From Paenibacillus sp. FSL R7-0345 (GTDB lineage Bacteria > Bacillota > Bacilli > Paenibacillales > Paenibacillaceae), in the NCBI RefSeq assembly GCF_038595055.1, contig NZ_CP152002.1, positions 1,098,501-1,162,500 of the forward strand: 64,000 nt of DNA. Reading direction: 5' to 3'. Position numbers and translations under genes: made by a program. Of the stretch, positions 1-7,325 are shown one piece after another; position 1 is the first letter of the stretch; every line of letters begins with the position of its first letter. The notes below the pieces were generated by a model that saw only the letters and a list, made by a program, of their open reading frames with translations, was not told the DNA's origin and made no database searches.

Positions 1-1
1 T

Positions 2-478
2 TTCTCCGCTGTCGGGATAGCAACGGTAATAATGGCTCCGCAGTGGGGCCGGATCGGCAGCCGCAAGGGCTTCGGCTTTATCCTGTTTATCGGTCTGATC
101 GGCGGGGGCATCGGCAATATCCTGCAGTATTTTGTCTCCGGCTATGTGGAATTTGCGATTCTGCGGTTTGTCTACGGCCTGTTCTATGCCGGGGTGCTGC
201 CTTCAGTCAATGCGATGATTGTCCAGAGTATTGAACCGGGCTTCCGCGGCCGGGCGTTCGGACTGAATCAGGCGGCTTCCCAGCTGGCAACGATGGCCGG
301 GCCGATTATCGGCGGACTGCTGGGCGCGTTTATTCCCATCCGCTGGGTATTCGTCATTAACGGAATGATGCTGCTTGCAGCAGCACTGCTGGTAAAATTG
401 CGGAACCTGGAGGCCAAGGTTGGTGAAGCGCGTGTGCATGGGGAGGCAGCGGATGCAGGGGCAGCCGGCAATATGTAA
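2..478 (+). CDS. MFS transporter, C-terminal fragment (drug-efflux-like)
   Basis: The reading frame is open from the left edge, so the N-terminus lies outside the window; 158 residues remain. The fragment is strongly hydrophobic with about four membrane segments and a Gly-rich segment (GPIIGGLLGAFIP), as in the C-terminal half of 12-TM major facilitator proteins of the MdtG/multidrug type. The tail after the last helix is hydrophilic and rich in Ala, Glu and Gly. It would export a small molecule by proton antiport across the cytoplasmic membrane; the substrate cannot be told from this fragment. A strong hairpin follows the stop and is shared with the convergent gene. Family call fairly sure, drug specificity inferred. 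Confidence 0.8.
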   Translation, partial: FSAVGIATVIMAPQWGRIGSRKGFGFILFIGLIGGGIGNILQYFVSGYVEFAILRFVYGLFYAGVLPSVNAMIVQSIEPGFRGRAFGLNQAASQLATMAGPIIGGLLGAFIPIRWVFVINGMMLLAAALLVKLRNLEAKVGEARVHGEAADAGAAGNM

Positions 479-506
479 AGTAAGTAACTACTCTTTTATA
501 TCACAC

Positions 507-559
507 AAAAAGGCCGGAAGCACCGGAAAATCATTTCCGAAAGTGCTTCCGGCCTTTTG
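507..559. terminator. Bidirectional rho-independent terminator
   Basis: A long hairpin with arms AAAAGGCCGGAAGCAC and GTGCTTCCGGCCTTTT, plus an inner CGGAAA/TTTCCG stem, sits between the convergent MFS gene and the acidic-protein gene. T-runs on both strands allow it to end transcription from both sides. Confidence 0.85.
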
Positions 560-568
560 CTTAGTCCG

Positions 569-1177
569 TTAACCGTCTTCTCCGTTGGAGCCGTTCAGGA
601 TATCGGTTCCCGGCATGGCATTAACCGGAGGGGAAACCGGGTCCACGGCAGTCCCGGGCTGCAGCTCATCTGCATCCGGAATATCCTCCAGCGGCTGTTC
701 TTCCTCGCCGTCGAAGGCTTCCTCATCGCTGGCATAATCGATCACGCTGCCGGTCAGACCGGCAGCTCCGGCGGCGAACACCGCATCCGATTCCAGCAGC
801 TCGTCCCGCTCAGGGGCAGGAGAGGCGAGGATGCCGCTGTCCCGGTCAGCCCTGCGGCCAAGCGCCGGCTGCGGTTCATTGACGCCGATATCGGCAGCCA
901 GTATGGTGTCGGCTTCCAGCGCCGGGTCAGAGCCTTCATCCGCGATGCCGTCAACATAATCAACAGGCCGTTCATTAGCCGGGTCATGTGTGGCCAGCGA
1001 TGATTCCAGCGGCTGACGCTCTGCATCCAGGGTTACACCGCTGACGCCCTGCTCAGTAATAGTGCCCAGCGGACGCAGATCTTCTTGCGGAATATCCTGC
1101 TCGGGCGAGACACCGCCCATTTTCTGATAACGCTCATATGCAAAATCGGCTTCTGTTTTGTTGAAGTCATTCCCCAT
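569..1177 (-). CDS. Hypothetical acidic protein
   Basis: A 202-residue protein very rich in Asp, Glu, Pro and Ala, with no membrane segment, signal peptide or recognisable catalytic motif. The composition suggests a largely disordered soluble protein. The start is supported by AAGGAG about 8 bases upstream of the ATG. The 59-residue acidic gene ends 20 bases upstream on the same strand, so the two probably form a small operon. I do not recognise a function; small acidic proteins of this kind are common in Paenibacillus genomes, which is general knowledge rather than a match made here. Confidence 0.7.
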   Translation of the reverse strand: MGNDFNKTEADFAYERYQKMGGVSPEQDIPQEDLRPLGTITEQGVSGVTLDAERQPLESSLATHDPANERPVDYVDGIADEGSDPALEADTILAADIGVNEPQPALGRRADRDSGILASPAPERDELLESDAVFAAGAAGLTGSVIDYASDEEAFDGEEEQPLEDIPDADELQPGTAVDPVSPPVNAMPGTDILNGSNGEDG

Positions 1178-1197
1178 AGCCGTTCATCTCCTTAGCT

Positions 1198-1377
1198 TTA
1201 TGTCTGTCCCTCTTCGGGAACAGCATGATTAATGGCTGCCTCCTGATCCTTATCCGGCAGTGCATCAGGATAAGTGCCTTCCTGGAACAAGCCGAAATCC
1301 TCATCGATATCCCGCTCGGTTACCAGATCGTCTTTATCCGGTTCTGGGCTTGCGGCAGGTTTCTTATTGTCGCTCAT
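1198..1377 (-). CDS. Small acidic hypothetical protein (59 aa)
   Basis: A short frame starting MSDNKKPAAS and ending PEEGQT, preceded by a very good ribosome binding site (TAAGGAGG, about 6 bases before the ATG). It is acidic, hydrophilic and without Cys or hydrophobic segments. Position and composition pair it with the acidic 202-residue gene that begins 20 bases downstream on the same strand. No function is recognised. The strong SD and the operon-like spacing are the reasons to call it real. Confidence 0.65.
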   Translation of the reverse strand: MSDNKKPAASPEPDKDDLVTERDIDEDFGLFQEGTYPDALPDKDQEAAINHAVPEEGQT

Positions 1378-1623
1378 TGCCGAACCTCCTTACCTGAATC
1401 TATAGTATTTCTATACCCGTTTAAGCGGCTGCGAATCTGCACCTCAGGGTCTTTATGAAGCCTTCTTAATATATTCATTCTTCATTTTGATTAACCATGC
1501 TGATAAAAAATTCAGGTATTTCGCGGAAATAACCATTTGGAGGCAGGGAAAGTGCGAAGGTTGTCGAAACTAAGAATCATACGAACTAATAAAATCCAAC
1601 TTATGATTTATTGAGGTGTCAAA

Positions 1624-3522
1624 ATGAAGCTGCCATCACCAAAAAGAGCGGCCGCCATATTCATGCTCCTGCTCTTGACCGTTCTGGTAACTGCAGGCTT
1701 TACTATCGGGCGGAACGGTGAGCGGGACATCGTCCTGCTGGACTGGGAGCTGAAATGGGCGCATTCCGGGGAGGAATCTGTTGCCGGAGCGGCAGCGGCC
1801 CCGCAGGAGGACTGGCTGAAAATGTCGTCGGATAGAAGCAGGCCGCTGCCGCCTGCAGATGCGGATGCAGCCTGGCTGCGTTTTGAAATCCCGCAGGCCA
1901 AGACTCATTCAGCGCTGCTTATTGATAAAATATATGGAACAACACTCAAAGCCTACCGGAATAACACGCTTATATATGATTCCAGACAGATGGTTAATTT
2001 TACCGGCAGTAAAGTCCTGATTCCGTTATCAGCCCAGCAGGGCGACGGACCGCTGTATTTGTGGAGCAGCGGGGGCGACAGAGGCTTCGGGGTAGGGGGG
2101 CAGATCAGGGCAGGGAATTATGACGGCCTGATGACTCTCTATGTCAAACAGGATTTAGTGGATGTAATCCTGGGAACCTCGCTTATTTTTATGGCGGCTG
2201 TCTTACTGGTATGTTTATACTTTATACGGGTGCAGATGTTCTCCGGCGGTTACTATCTCGTCCTTGTGATCCTTGCCTTCGGTGTTCTGTTTATTACATA
2301 CTCCCCGTTTCTGTCACTTATTCTGGATAGCAGGGAGCATCTGGTGGAGGCCTGCTTTGATACGGCTTTATATATACTGCTGCCGGCTTTTACCTTATAT
2401 TTTGAACGGATTTTCGGACCCGGCAAAAGCAGGCATCTTGTACGCTTCCGCAATATTCAGCTCGGGTATTCGTGTTTTTGCTTTGCGTTCCTTATACTGA
2501 ATGCGCTGCTGTCGTACCGGCTGGAACAGCTGTACAGGATCATGACGGTTGACGTGCTCGGAGTGCTGATGATTGTGCAGCTGTCCTATCTGCTGGCCAT
2601 GGCCGTGGTGTATGCCTACAGGGGCAATAAGGATGCGGCGATTTTCTCCACCGGTTTCGCCGTCTTTGCCGTCATTTCACTCAGCGAACTGATGTTGTAC
2701 TTCACATCCAAGAGCCCATTCCATCTCTTTTGGTGGAAGTGGGGTGTGGTGGCATTCATTCTCTCACTGATCGTTATTCTCGGCAGGGGCTTCGCCAGAA
2801 ACTATGAGCAGGCGCTGAGCTATTCCCGGGAGCTGGAGCAGTTCAACAATACCGCGCAGCGCTCGGAAAAAATGGAGATTATCAGCGAGCTCGCCGCCTC
2901 CGTCGCCCATGAAGTGCGCAATCCGCTGCAGGTGACGCGCGGGTTCCTGCAGATTCTGGGCGAACGGTCTGCCCGCAAGGAGAAGGAATATCTCAATATG
3001 GCGATGGAGGAGCTGGACCGGGCCTCTCTGATCATCACGGACTTTCTCACCTTTGCCAAGCCGGGAATGGAGGAAGTGGATGTATTTGAGCTGTCGGGGG
3101 AGTTGCGGCATGTTGCCGGTATTCTGGGCCCGCTGGCCAATCTGCAGGGGGGGACGATTGAACTGCAGCTGCAGGAAGGACTTCATGTACTGGGGAGTCC
3201 CGCCAAGTTTAAGCAGGCTTTTATTAATCTGATCAAGAACAGTGTGGAGGCGCTCGGCGAAGAGGGGCTGATCACGGTGTCAGCCTGGAAATCCGGCCAG
3301 CATATCATCATCAGTGTGAAGGATAACGGGGAGGGTATGAAGCCCGGCGAGCTGGCCCGGCTGGGTGAGCCTTTTTATTCAAATAAAACCAAGGGAACCG
3401 GCCTGGGGCTGATGGTTACCTTCAGGATCGTTGAGGCGATGAACGGCACCATTCAGTTCCACAGTAAAAAGGGTCAGGGAACCGAGGTTATTGTGAAATT
3501 ACCAGCTGATCACAGTAAATAG
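1624..3522 (+). CDS. Membrane sensor histidine kinase (7TMR-DISM type, sporulation-kinase-like)
   Basis: A 632-residue sensor kinase. An N-terminal hydrophobic segment (residues about 9-28) is followed by an extracytoplasmic domain (about 30-175), then about seven membrane helices (about 180-390), a HisKA dimerisation domain with the phospho-acceptor in AHEVRNPLQ (His429), and an HATPase domain with the N box (IKNSVEAL), DNGEGM and GTGLGL motifs. The layout is that of 7TMR-DISM kinases, and the H-box resembles the sporulation kinases that feed Spo0F. The ATG has GAGGTG at suitable spacing. No response regulator is adjacent, so it is an orphan kinase whose partner may be a phosphorelay protein (inference). 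The next gene is a close paralogue. The ligand is unknown. Confidence 0.88.
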   Translation: MKLPSPKRAAAIFMLLLLTVLVTAGFTIGRNGERDIVLLDWELKWAHSGEESVAGAAAAPQEDWLKMSSDRSRPLPPADADAAWLRFEIPQAKTHSALLIDKIYGTTLKAYRNNTLIYDSRQMVNFTGSKVLIPLSAQQGDGPLYLWSSGGDRGFGVGGQIRAGNYDGLMTLYVKQDLVDVILGTSLIFMAAVLLVCLYFIRVQMFSGGYYLVLVILAFGVLFITYSPFLSLILDSREHLVEACFDTALYILLPAFTLYFERIFGPGKSRHLVRFRNIQLGYSCFCFAFLILNALLSYRLEQLYRIMTVDVLGVLMIVQLSYLLAMAVVYAYRGNKDAAIFSTGFAVFAVISLSELMLYFTSKSPFHLFWWKWGVVAFILSLIVILGRGFARNYEQALSYSRELEQFNNTAQRSEKMEIISELAASVAHEVRNPLQVTRGFLQILGERSARKEKEYLNMAMEELDRASLIITDFLTFAKPGMEEVDVFELSGELRHVAGILGPLANLQGGTIELQLQEGLHVLGSPAKFKQAFINLIKNSVEALGEEGLITVSAWKSGQHIIISVKDNGEGMKPGELARLGEPFYSNKTKGTGLGLMVTFRIVEAMNGTIQFHSKKGQGTEVIVKLPADHSK

Positions 3523-3628
3523 AAAAAATTGATAATATTCGTTTATTTAAAGGGATAAGGGCATTGCTGGGCGAAATACTAGTTGTGTCCTGTCCCGCAA
3601 TACCAATACTTTCTTTTGGGGTGCTTGC

Positions 3629-5545
3629 ATGCGCTTGATCGGTAAAAGTGTACATATAACAGCGATGCTTCTGCTGCTTCTGGTGACGTTCGGGTCGCTG
3701 ACAGCCTCAGGGGAAGGCCATTATGCTGCAAATGAAATTACAGAATGGCAGATGCAATGGGGCAGCCGCACAGGGGATACTGGCCTTGAAGTCCCGTCCG
3801 GGACTCAGGGAGGCTGGTTCAGCAGTGGAACGGCTAAGCCTGCAAGTGAGCTTCCGGATGGTATATCCTCGGCCTGGACCCGGATTGAGCTGCCGGCTGT
3901 TCAATATGTGTCGCCTGCTGTTTATATCGGTAAGCTGTATGCCCTGCATATCAAAGTGTTTGTCGAGGACCGGCTGATTTTGGAGGGTGACCGCAGCTAT
4001 ATCAAGGATAATTACTCTTTGCTCGTCCCGCTGGACAGCGGGGATAGCGGCAAGACAATGTATATCTGGGCTTCAACGCTCCAGGACCGGATCGGAATCA
4101 AGGATAGCATTGTTGTCGGTGAGCATAGCGAGCTGATCCGCAGTTATGTCAAAAACGGGCTGATTGATGTCATCCTGGGCGGTTCCTTTATTTTTGTAGC
4201 GCTGGTGCTGTTTATGTGCGGATTCTTTCTGGACAGGGATCATTTTTCGATTGCGGTACCATTATCCATTGTTATTGCAGCTACAGGGGTATTGTCTATA
4301 ACCTACTCGCCCTTCATTTATACTTTTTACAGCGCCTACGGAGCGTTAAACATTATCTTTCTTGACCTGGGGCTGCTGTCACTTTTGCCGGCGCTTACCT
4401 TTCTGTTTGAGAAAATATTCGGCAGCGGCCGCTTCTCCATCATCCGCCGGTTCCGCATTTTTCAGACGGTCTATTCCGCGATCTGCATCGTGTGCCTGAT
4501 CATTAATACGCTGGCTGACAACCGTTATGTAGAGTTTTATTATTTTATATCCACCACGGTAATCGGCTTTATTATGATCGCACAGTTCACTCTGCTCATA
4601 GCCTGTGCCATTCTCTTTTCGCTCAAAAAGAACAAGGATGCGATCACATTTGCCATAGGCTTCGGCACCGCCGCTTTGACAGGGGTAACCGAGCTGGTCT
4701 GGTATTATATCAAGAACGGCAACTATGATCTGTTTTACTGGAAATGGTCGCTGGTAGTGTTCATTCTTTCGCTGATTGTCATTCTGGGCCGCAGGCTGGC
4801 CTTAAACCACCGGCAGGTGGTCAGATATTCACGGGAGCTGGAGCTGTTTAACAATGAACTGCAGCGTTCCGAGAAGATGGAGATTATCAGCGAGCTCGCC
4901 GCTTCAGTAGCGCATGAGGTGCGTAATCCTCTGCAGGTGACAAGAGGGTTCCTGCAGCTTCTCAGCGAGAAGGCAAGCGGCAGCGAAGAGCAGTATTTAT
5001 CAATGGCGCTCAGTGAGCTGGACCGTGCTGCAAATATCATCACCGATTTTCTGACCTTTGCCAAACCGGAATTCGAGCAGATTTCAATCCTGAATGTCCG
5101 TGAGGAGTTCAAGCACATTGAGAGTATTATGCTGCCGCTGTGTCATCTGAACGGGGGGAAAATGCTTATGCAGGCCGGTGAGGGCTTGTGGGTCAAAGGC
5201 AATTCCTCCAAATTCAAGCAGGCTTTCATCAATATTATTAAGAACAGCATCGAATCACTGGGCGATGAGGGTACGGTACAAATGATTGCTTACGGTGTCG
5301 GTGATTATGTGTATATTCATATTCAGGATGACGGAGAGGGTATGGACCGCGAGGTGCTGAACCGGCTTGGGGAGCCGTATTTCTCGAACAAAACGAAGGG
5401 GACGGGCCTTGGCCTGATGGTGACCTTCCGGATCATTGAAGCCATGACGGGCGAAATCCGTTTTGAAAGCCAAAAAGGAGCCGGAACCGAATCCGTTACG
5501 ACTTTGCCTCTGGCAAAGCCTCCGGAAGGTTCAGGCTCCCTGTGA
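3629..5545 (+). CDS. Membrane sensor histidine kinase, paralogue of the preceding gene
   Basis: A 638-residue protein with the same plan as its upstream neighbour: signal or anchor segment (about 8-27), extracytoplasmic domain (about 30-175), seven-helix membrane region (about 180-390), HisKA with AHEVRNPLQ (His429, the same residue number) and HATPase with IKNSIESL, DDGEGM and GTGLGL. The kinase halves are nearly identical, while the extracellular domains differ much more. This suggests duplication followed by divergence in ligand recognition with a shared output. The ATG at 3629 follows TTGGGGTG, a modest ribosome binding site. About 106 bases separate the two genes. No cognate regulator is adjacent. 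It converges on the RiPP precursor gene. Confidence 0.88.
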   Translation: MRLIGKSVHITAMLLLLLVTFGSLTASGEGHYAANEITEWQMQWGSRTGDTGLEVPSGTQGGWFSSGTAKPASELPDGISSAWTRIELPAVQYVSPAVYIGKLYALHIKVFVEDRLILEGDRSYIKDNYSLLVPLDSGDSGKTMYIWASTLQDRIGIKDSIVVGEHSELIRSYVKNGLIDVILGGSFIFVALVLFMCGFFLDRDHFSIAVPLSIVIAATGVLSITYSPFIYTFYSAYGALNIIFLDLGLLSLLPALTFLFEKIFGSGRFSIIRRFRIFQTVYSAICIVCLIINTLADNRYVEFYYFISTTVIGFIMIAQFTLLIACAILFSLKKNKDAITFAIGFGTAALTGVTELVWYYIKNGNYDLFYWKWSLVVFILSLIVILGRRLALNHRQVVRYSRELELFNNELQRSEKMEIISELAASVAHEVRNPLQVTRGFLQLLSEKASGSEEQYLSMALSELDRAANIITDFLTFAKPEFEQISILNVREEFKHIESIMLPLCHLNGGKMLMQAGEGLWVKGNSSKFKQAFINIIKNSIESLGDEGTVQMIAYGVGDYVYIHIQDDGEGMDREVLNRLGEPYFSNKTKGTGLGLMVTFRIIEAMTGEIRFESQKGAGTESVTTLPLAKPPEGSGSL

Positions 5546-5566
5546 AGTCAGAGGCGTGATGTATGC

Positions 5567-5806
5567 TTACCAGGAACCGAGGGTGGTGACATCCGTTTTC
5601 ATAATACCTGAGGACGGACTTGGAGGGATGACCAGATAGAACTCATTGGAGCCTTCCTCGACCGTTTTGAGTGTAATATGATCAGGCAGATTGATACCTA
5701 GTGCTTCTCTGAGAGCTTCTTTCGGATCGGTAAGCAGCCTTGCTTTGAAACCCGGATCTTCCCATGCTTTCTGAATCACTTGATTCTTAAAAATCGCCTC
5801 TGACAC
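5567..5806 (-). CDS. NHLP-leader RiPP precursor peptide with C-terminal Trp
   Basis: A 79-residue peptide. The first ~65 residues match the nitrile-hydratase-like leader peptide (NHLP) pattern: QKAWEDPGFKARLLTDPKEA, then LREALGINLP and a terminal VIPPSP. After the leader only a short tail remains (SSGIMKTDVTTLGSW), the candidate core, with Trp as the last residue. A GTG start is chosen because GGGGAAGG lies about 9 bases upstream; the in-frame ATG three codons earlier directly abuts that SD and is less likely. It follows the ComQ-like isoprenoid enzyme gene by 107 bases on the same strand, the comQ-comX order. NHLP leaders are known to direct post-translational enzymes to natural-product precursors; prenylation of the Trp is inference. 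No NHLP-type exporter is nearby. Confidence 0.8.
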   Translation of the reverse strand: MSEAIFKNQVIQKAWEDPGFKARLLTDPKEALREALGINLPDHITLKTVEEGSNEFYLVIPPSPSSGIMKTDVTTLGSW

Positions 5807-5913
5807 AATAATCATCCTTCCCCGAAATGGTAATATTACCCGGTAAGCATACCATAGCATTTTATTTGAATCTATGACTATTTTTGGTTGTTAGCAGTAT
5901 TTTCATAGAAAAA

Positions 5914-6855
5914 TTAGCTTTTCATATGCCTGGACAGCCAATATTGCAGGCCGCCCCCCTGCAGCAGCTCTTTTTCGGCTTCAATCGCTGCGGCAATCTG
6001 CCGGAGATTGTCTGCCAGCATCTGGTGAAAGGCGGTAAGTGCGGATATACGGAATGCTCCCGAGAGCAGCCGCTCATGATTGTCTGCAGCAATGGCCGCA
6101 TACTGCCGGAGACCGCCGAAGTTATAAATAAACGCTTTCACTTCATCGGGTTCTATAACGTCAGTAGCGTTCCGGGACGGGAGCTGACGGCGGACCATTG
6201 CCAGCAGACAATTATAGCTGCCTTCAGCCAGATCCTCTTCCCAATCCTCATAATCGTCGAGCAGCTGCAGGGTGATCAGCACCTCCTGTATAGCAGTTTC
6301 CGCGGCAGCGATCGAGGATTCCATGCCGCTGAGCAGCAGAGCAGCTATGGCAGACAGCTTGAGGGGCGCCGCTTTACCAGCTATCCGGCTGCGGTCGTTA
6401 TAGTAATAATCGCCTGCGCTTTCGCCGCTGACGCAGTCTGACCATTCAAAGAGATACCGTTTGAAGTAGGTCCAAAAGGAGGAGCCGGCAGGAAAAAGCG
6501 GGCGGTAGAGCTCCAGAAATTCCGCGTACAGCAGGTTGGCCAGCGGCAGCAGCTCAGCCGCAGAGCTGCGCCGGTTGTCCATCAGATCATCCTGCAGGAA
6601 GAAGTAGAGCATCAGCAGAACATTGCCGGAGGACATAATGTGTGTCTCCCTTGGACCTAGCCCGCACTCCCGGCGTAGCCAGAAAGGGAGGAGGTAGCAG
6701 ATGTAATTCTTTTTGCTGCGGGCCTGAAAGACATCAAACTGCTCAAGATAAGCCAGACCCCGTGTATTCAGCGGCTCCGGGAATCCGGAAATGATGACCC
6801 TGCATTCATGAAATACGGCTTGAAGCTCCTGTTCATAATCGTTCAGCCAATCCAT
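5914..6855 (-). CDS. ComQ-like / class 1 isoprenoid biosynthesis enzyme
   Basis: A 313-residue helical protein with two Asp-rich motifs of class I isoprenoid synthases: QDDLMD in the first half and LLDDYEDWEED in the second. These coordinate Mg-diphosphate in polyprenyl synthases, ComQ and terpene synthases. The usual xGK following the second motif is replaced by AEGSYN. Length matches ComQ, which prenylates a Trp of the ComX pheromone. The start at ATG 6855 is preferred because AGGGGA lies 7 bases before it; a GTG six codons earlier has no ribosome binding site. The downstream partner encodes an NHLP-leader peptide ending in Trp. Alternatives are a free-standing prenyl diphosphate synthase or a terpene cyclase. 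Family fairly sure; peptide prenylation is inference. Confidence 0.75.
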   Translation of the reverse strand: MDWLNDYEQELQAVFHECRVIISGFPEPLNTRGLAYLEQFDVFQARSKKNYICYLLPFWLRRECGLGPRETHIMSSGNVLLMLYFFLQDDLMDNRRSSAAELLPLANLLYAEFLELYRPLFPAGSSFWTYFKRYLFEWSDCVSGESAGDYYYNDRSRIAGKAAPLKLSAIAALLLSGMESSIAAAETAIQEVLITLQLLDDYEDWEEDLAEGSYNCLLAMVRRQLPSRNATDVIEPDEVKAFIYNFGGLRQYAAIAADNHERLLSGAFRISALTAFHQMLADNLRQIAAAIEAEKELLQGGGLQYWLSRHMKS

Positions 6856-6969
6856 AAGCCTGTCCCCTGTCACTATAAGATTGCCGGTAAATCAATAGCT
6901 GTCTGGTATCCTGATTGTATGCTGCAGCAACGTCTTTTTCAATTAGAATCTGAAGGGGGGATAAAGCGG

Positions 6970-7281
6970 ATGAAATGGTTTACATTCGGGCAGATGCTGA
7001 TGCAGATCCGTATCGGCCAGAAGGCTGCTACACCTGACGGGCGCACCGTAATCCGCACCTCCGGCGGGCTGGTCTGGCAGGGCGGCAGGCTCAGCGGAAC
7101 TGTGGTTGAAGTAAGGGATTATCTGTTCTCGGACATCTGGACTATTTCCGAGGATGAAGCAAGTCTGCAGACGGGCGGCGACCGGGAAGCCCATGAGCGC
7201 AGGGAGCATGAGATGCTGGTGAACCAGTACGAGGAAGCACGGCAGACATTCCTTGAAGAGAGAAAAGGCCTGGCAGATTAA
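6970..7281 (+). CDS. Hypothetical protein (103 aa)
   Basis: A small soluble protein beginning MKWFTFGQML with a basic/aromatic N-terminal half and an acidic, helix-forming C-terminal half (REAHERREHEML). The start is chosen because a run of six Gs lies 9 bases upstream of the ATG. It is transcribed divergently from the ComQ-like gene, about 114 bases away, and converges on the GH20 gene. No domain is recognised. Whether it belongs to the RiPP unit cannot be decided from sequence. Confidence 0.65.
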   Translation: MKWFTFGQMLMQIRIGQKAATPDGRTVIRTSGGLVWQGGRLSGTVVEVRDYLFSDIWTISEDEASLQTGGDREAHERREHEMLVNQYEEARQTFLEERKGLAD

Positions 7282-7310
7282 ACCGGAATTATCCGGTCTG
7301 CCGGGCCTTT
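7264..7310. terminator. Hairpin between convergent genes, probable terminator
   Basis: Arms AAAGGCCTGGCAGA and TCTGCCGGGCCTTT form a strong stem spanning the stop codon of the 103-residue gene. The T-run is short on both sides, so termination is likely but not certain. Confidence 0.5.
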
Positions 7311-7325
7311 CATTCATTCTTTTAT

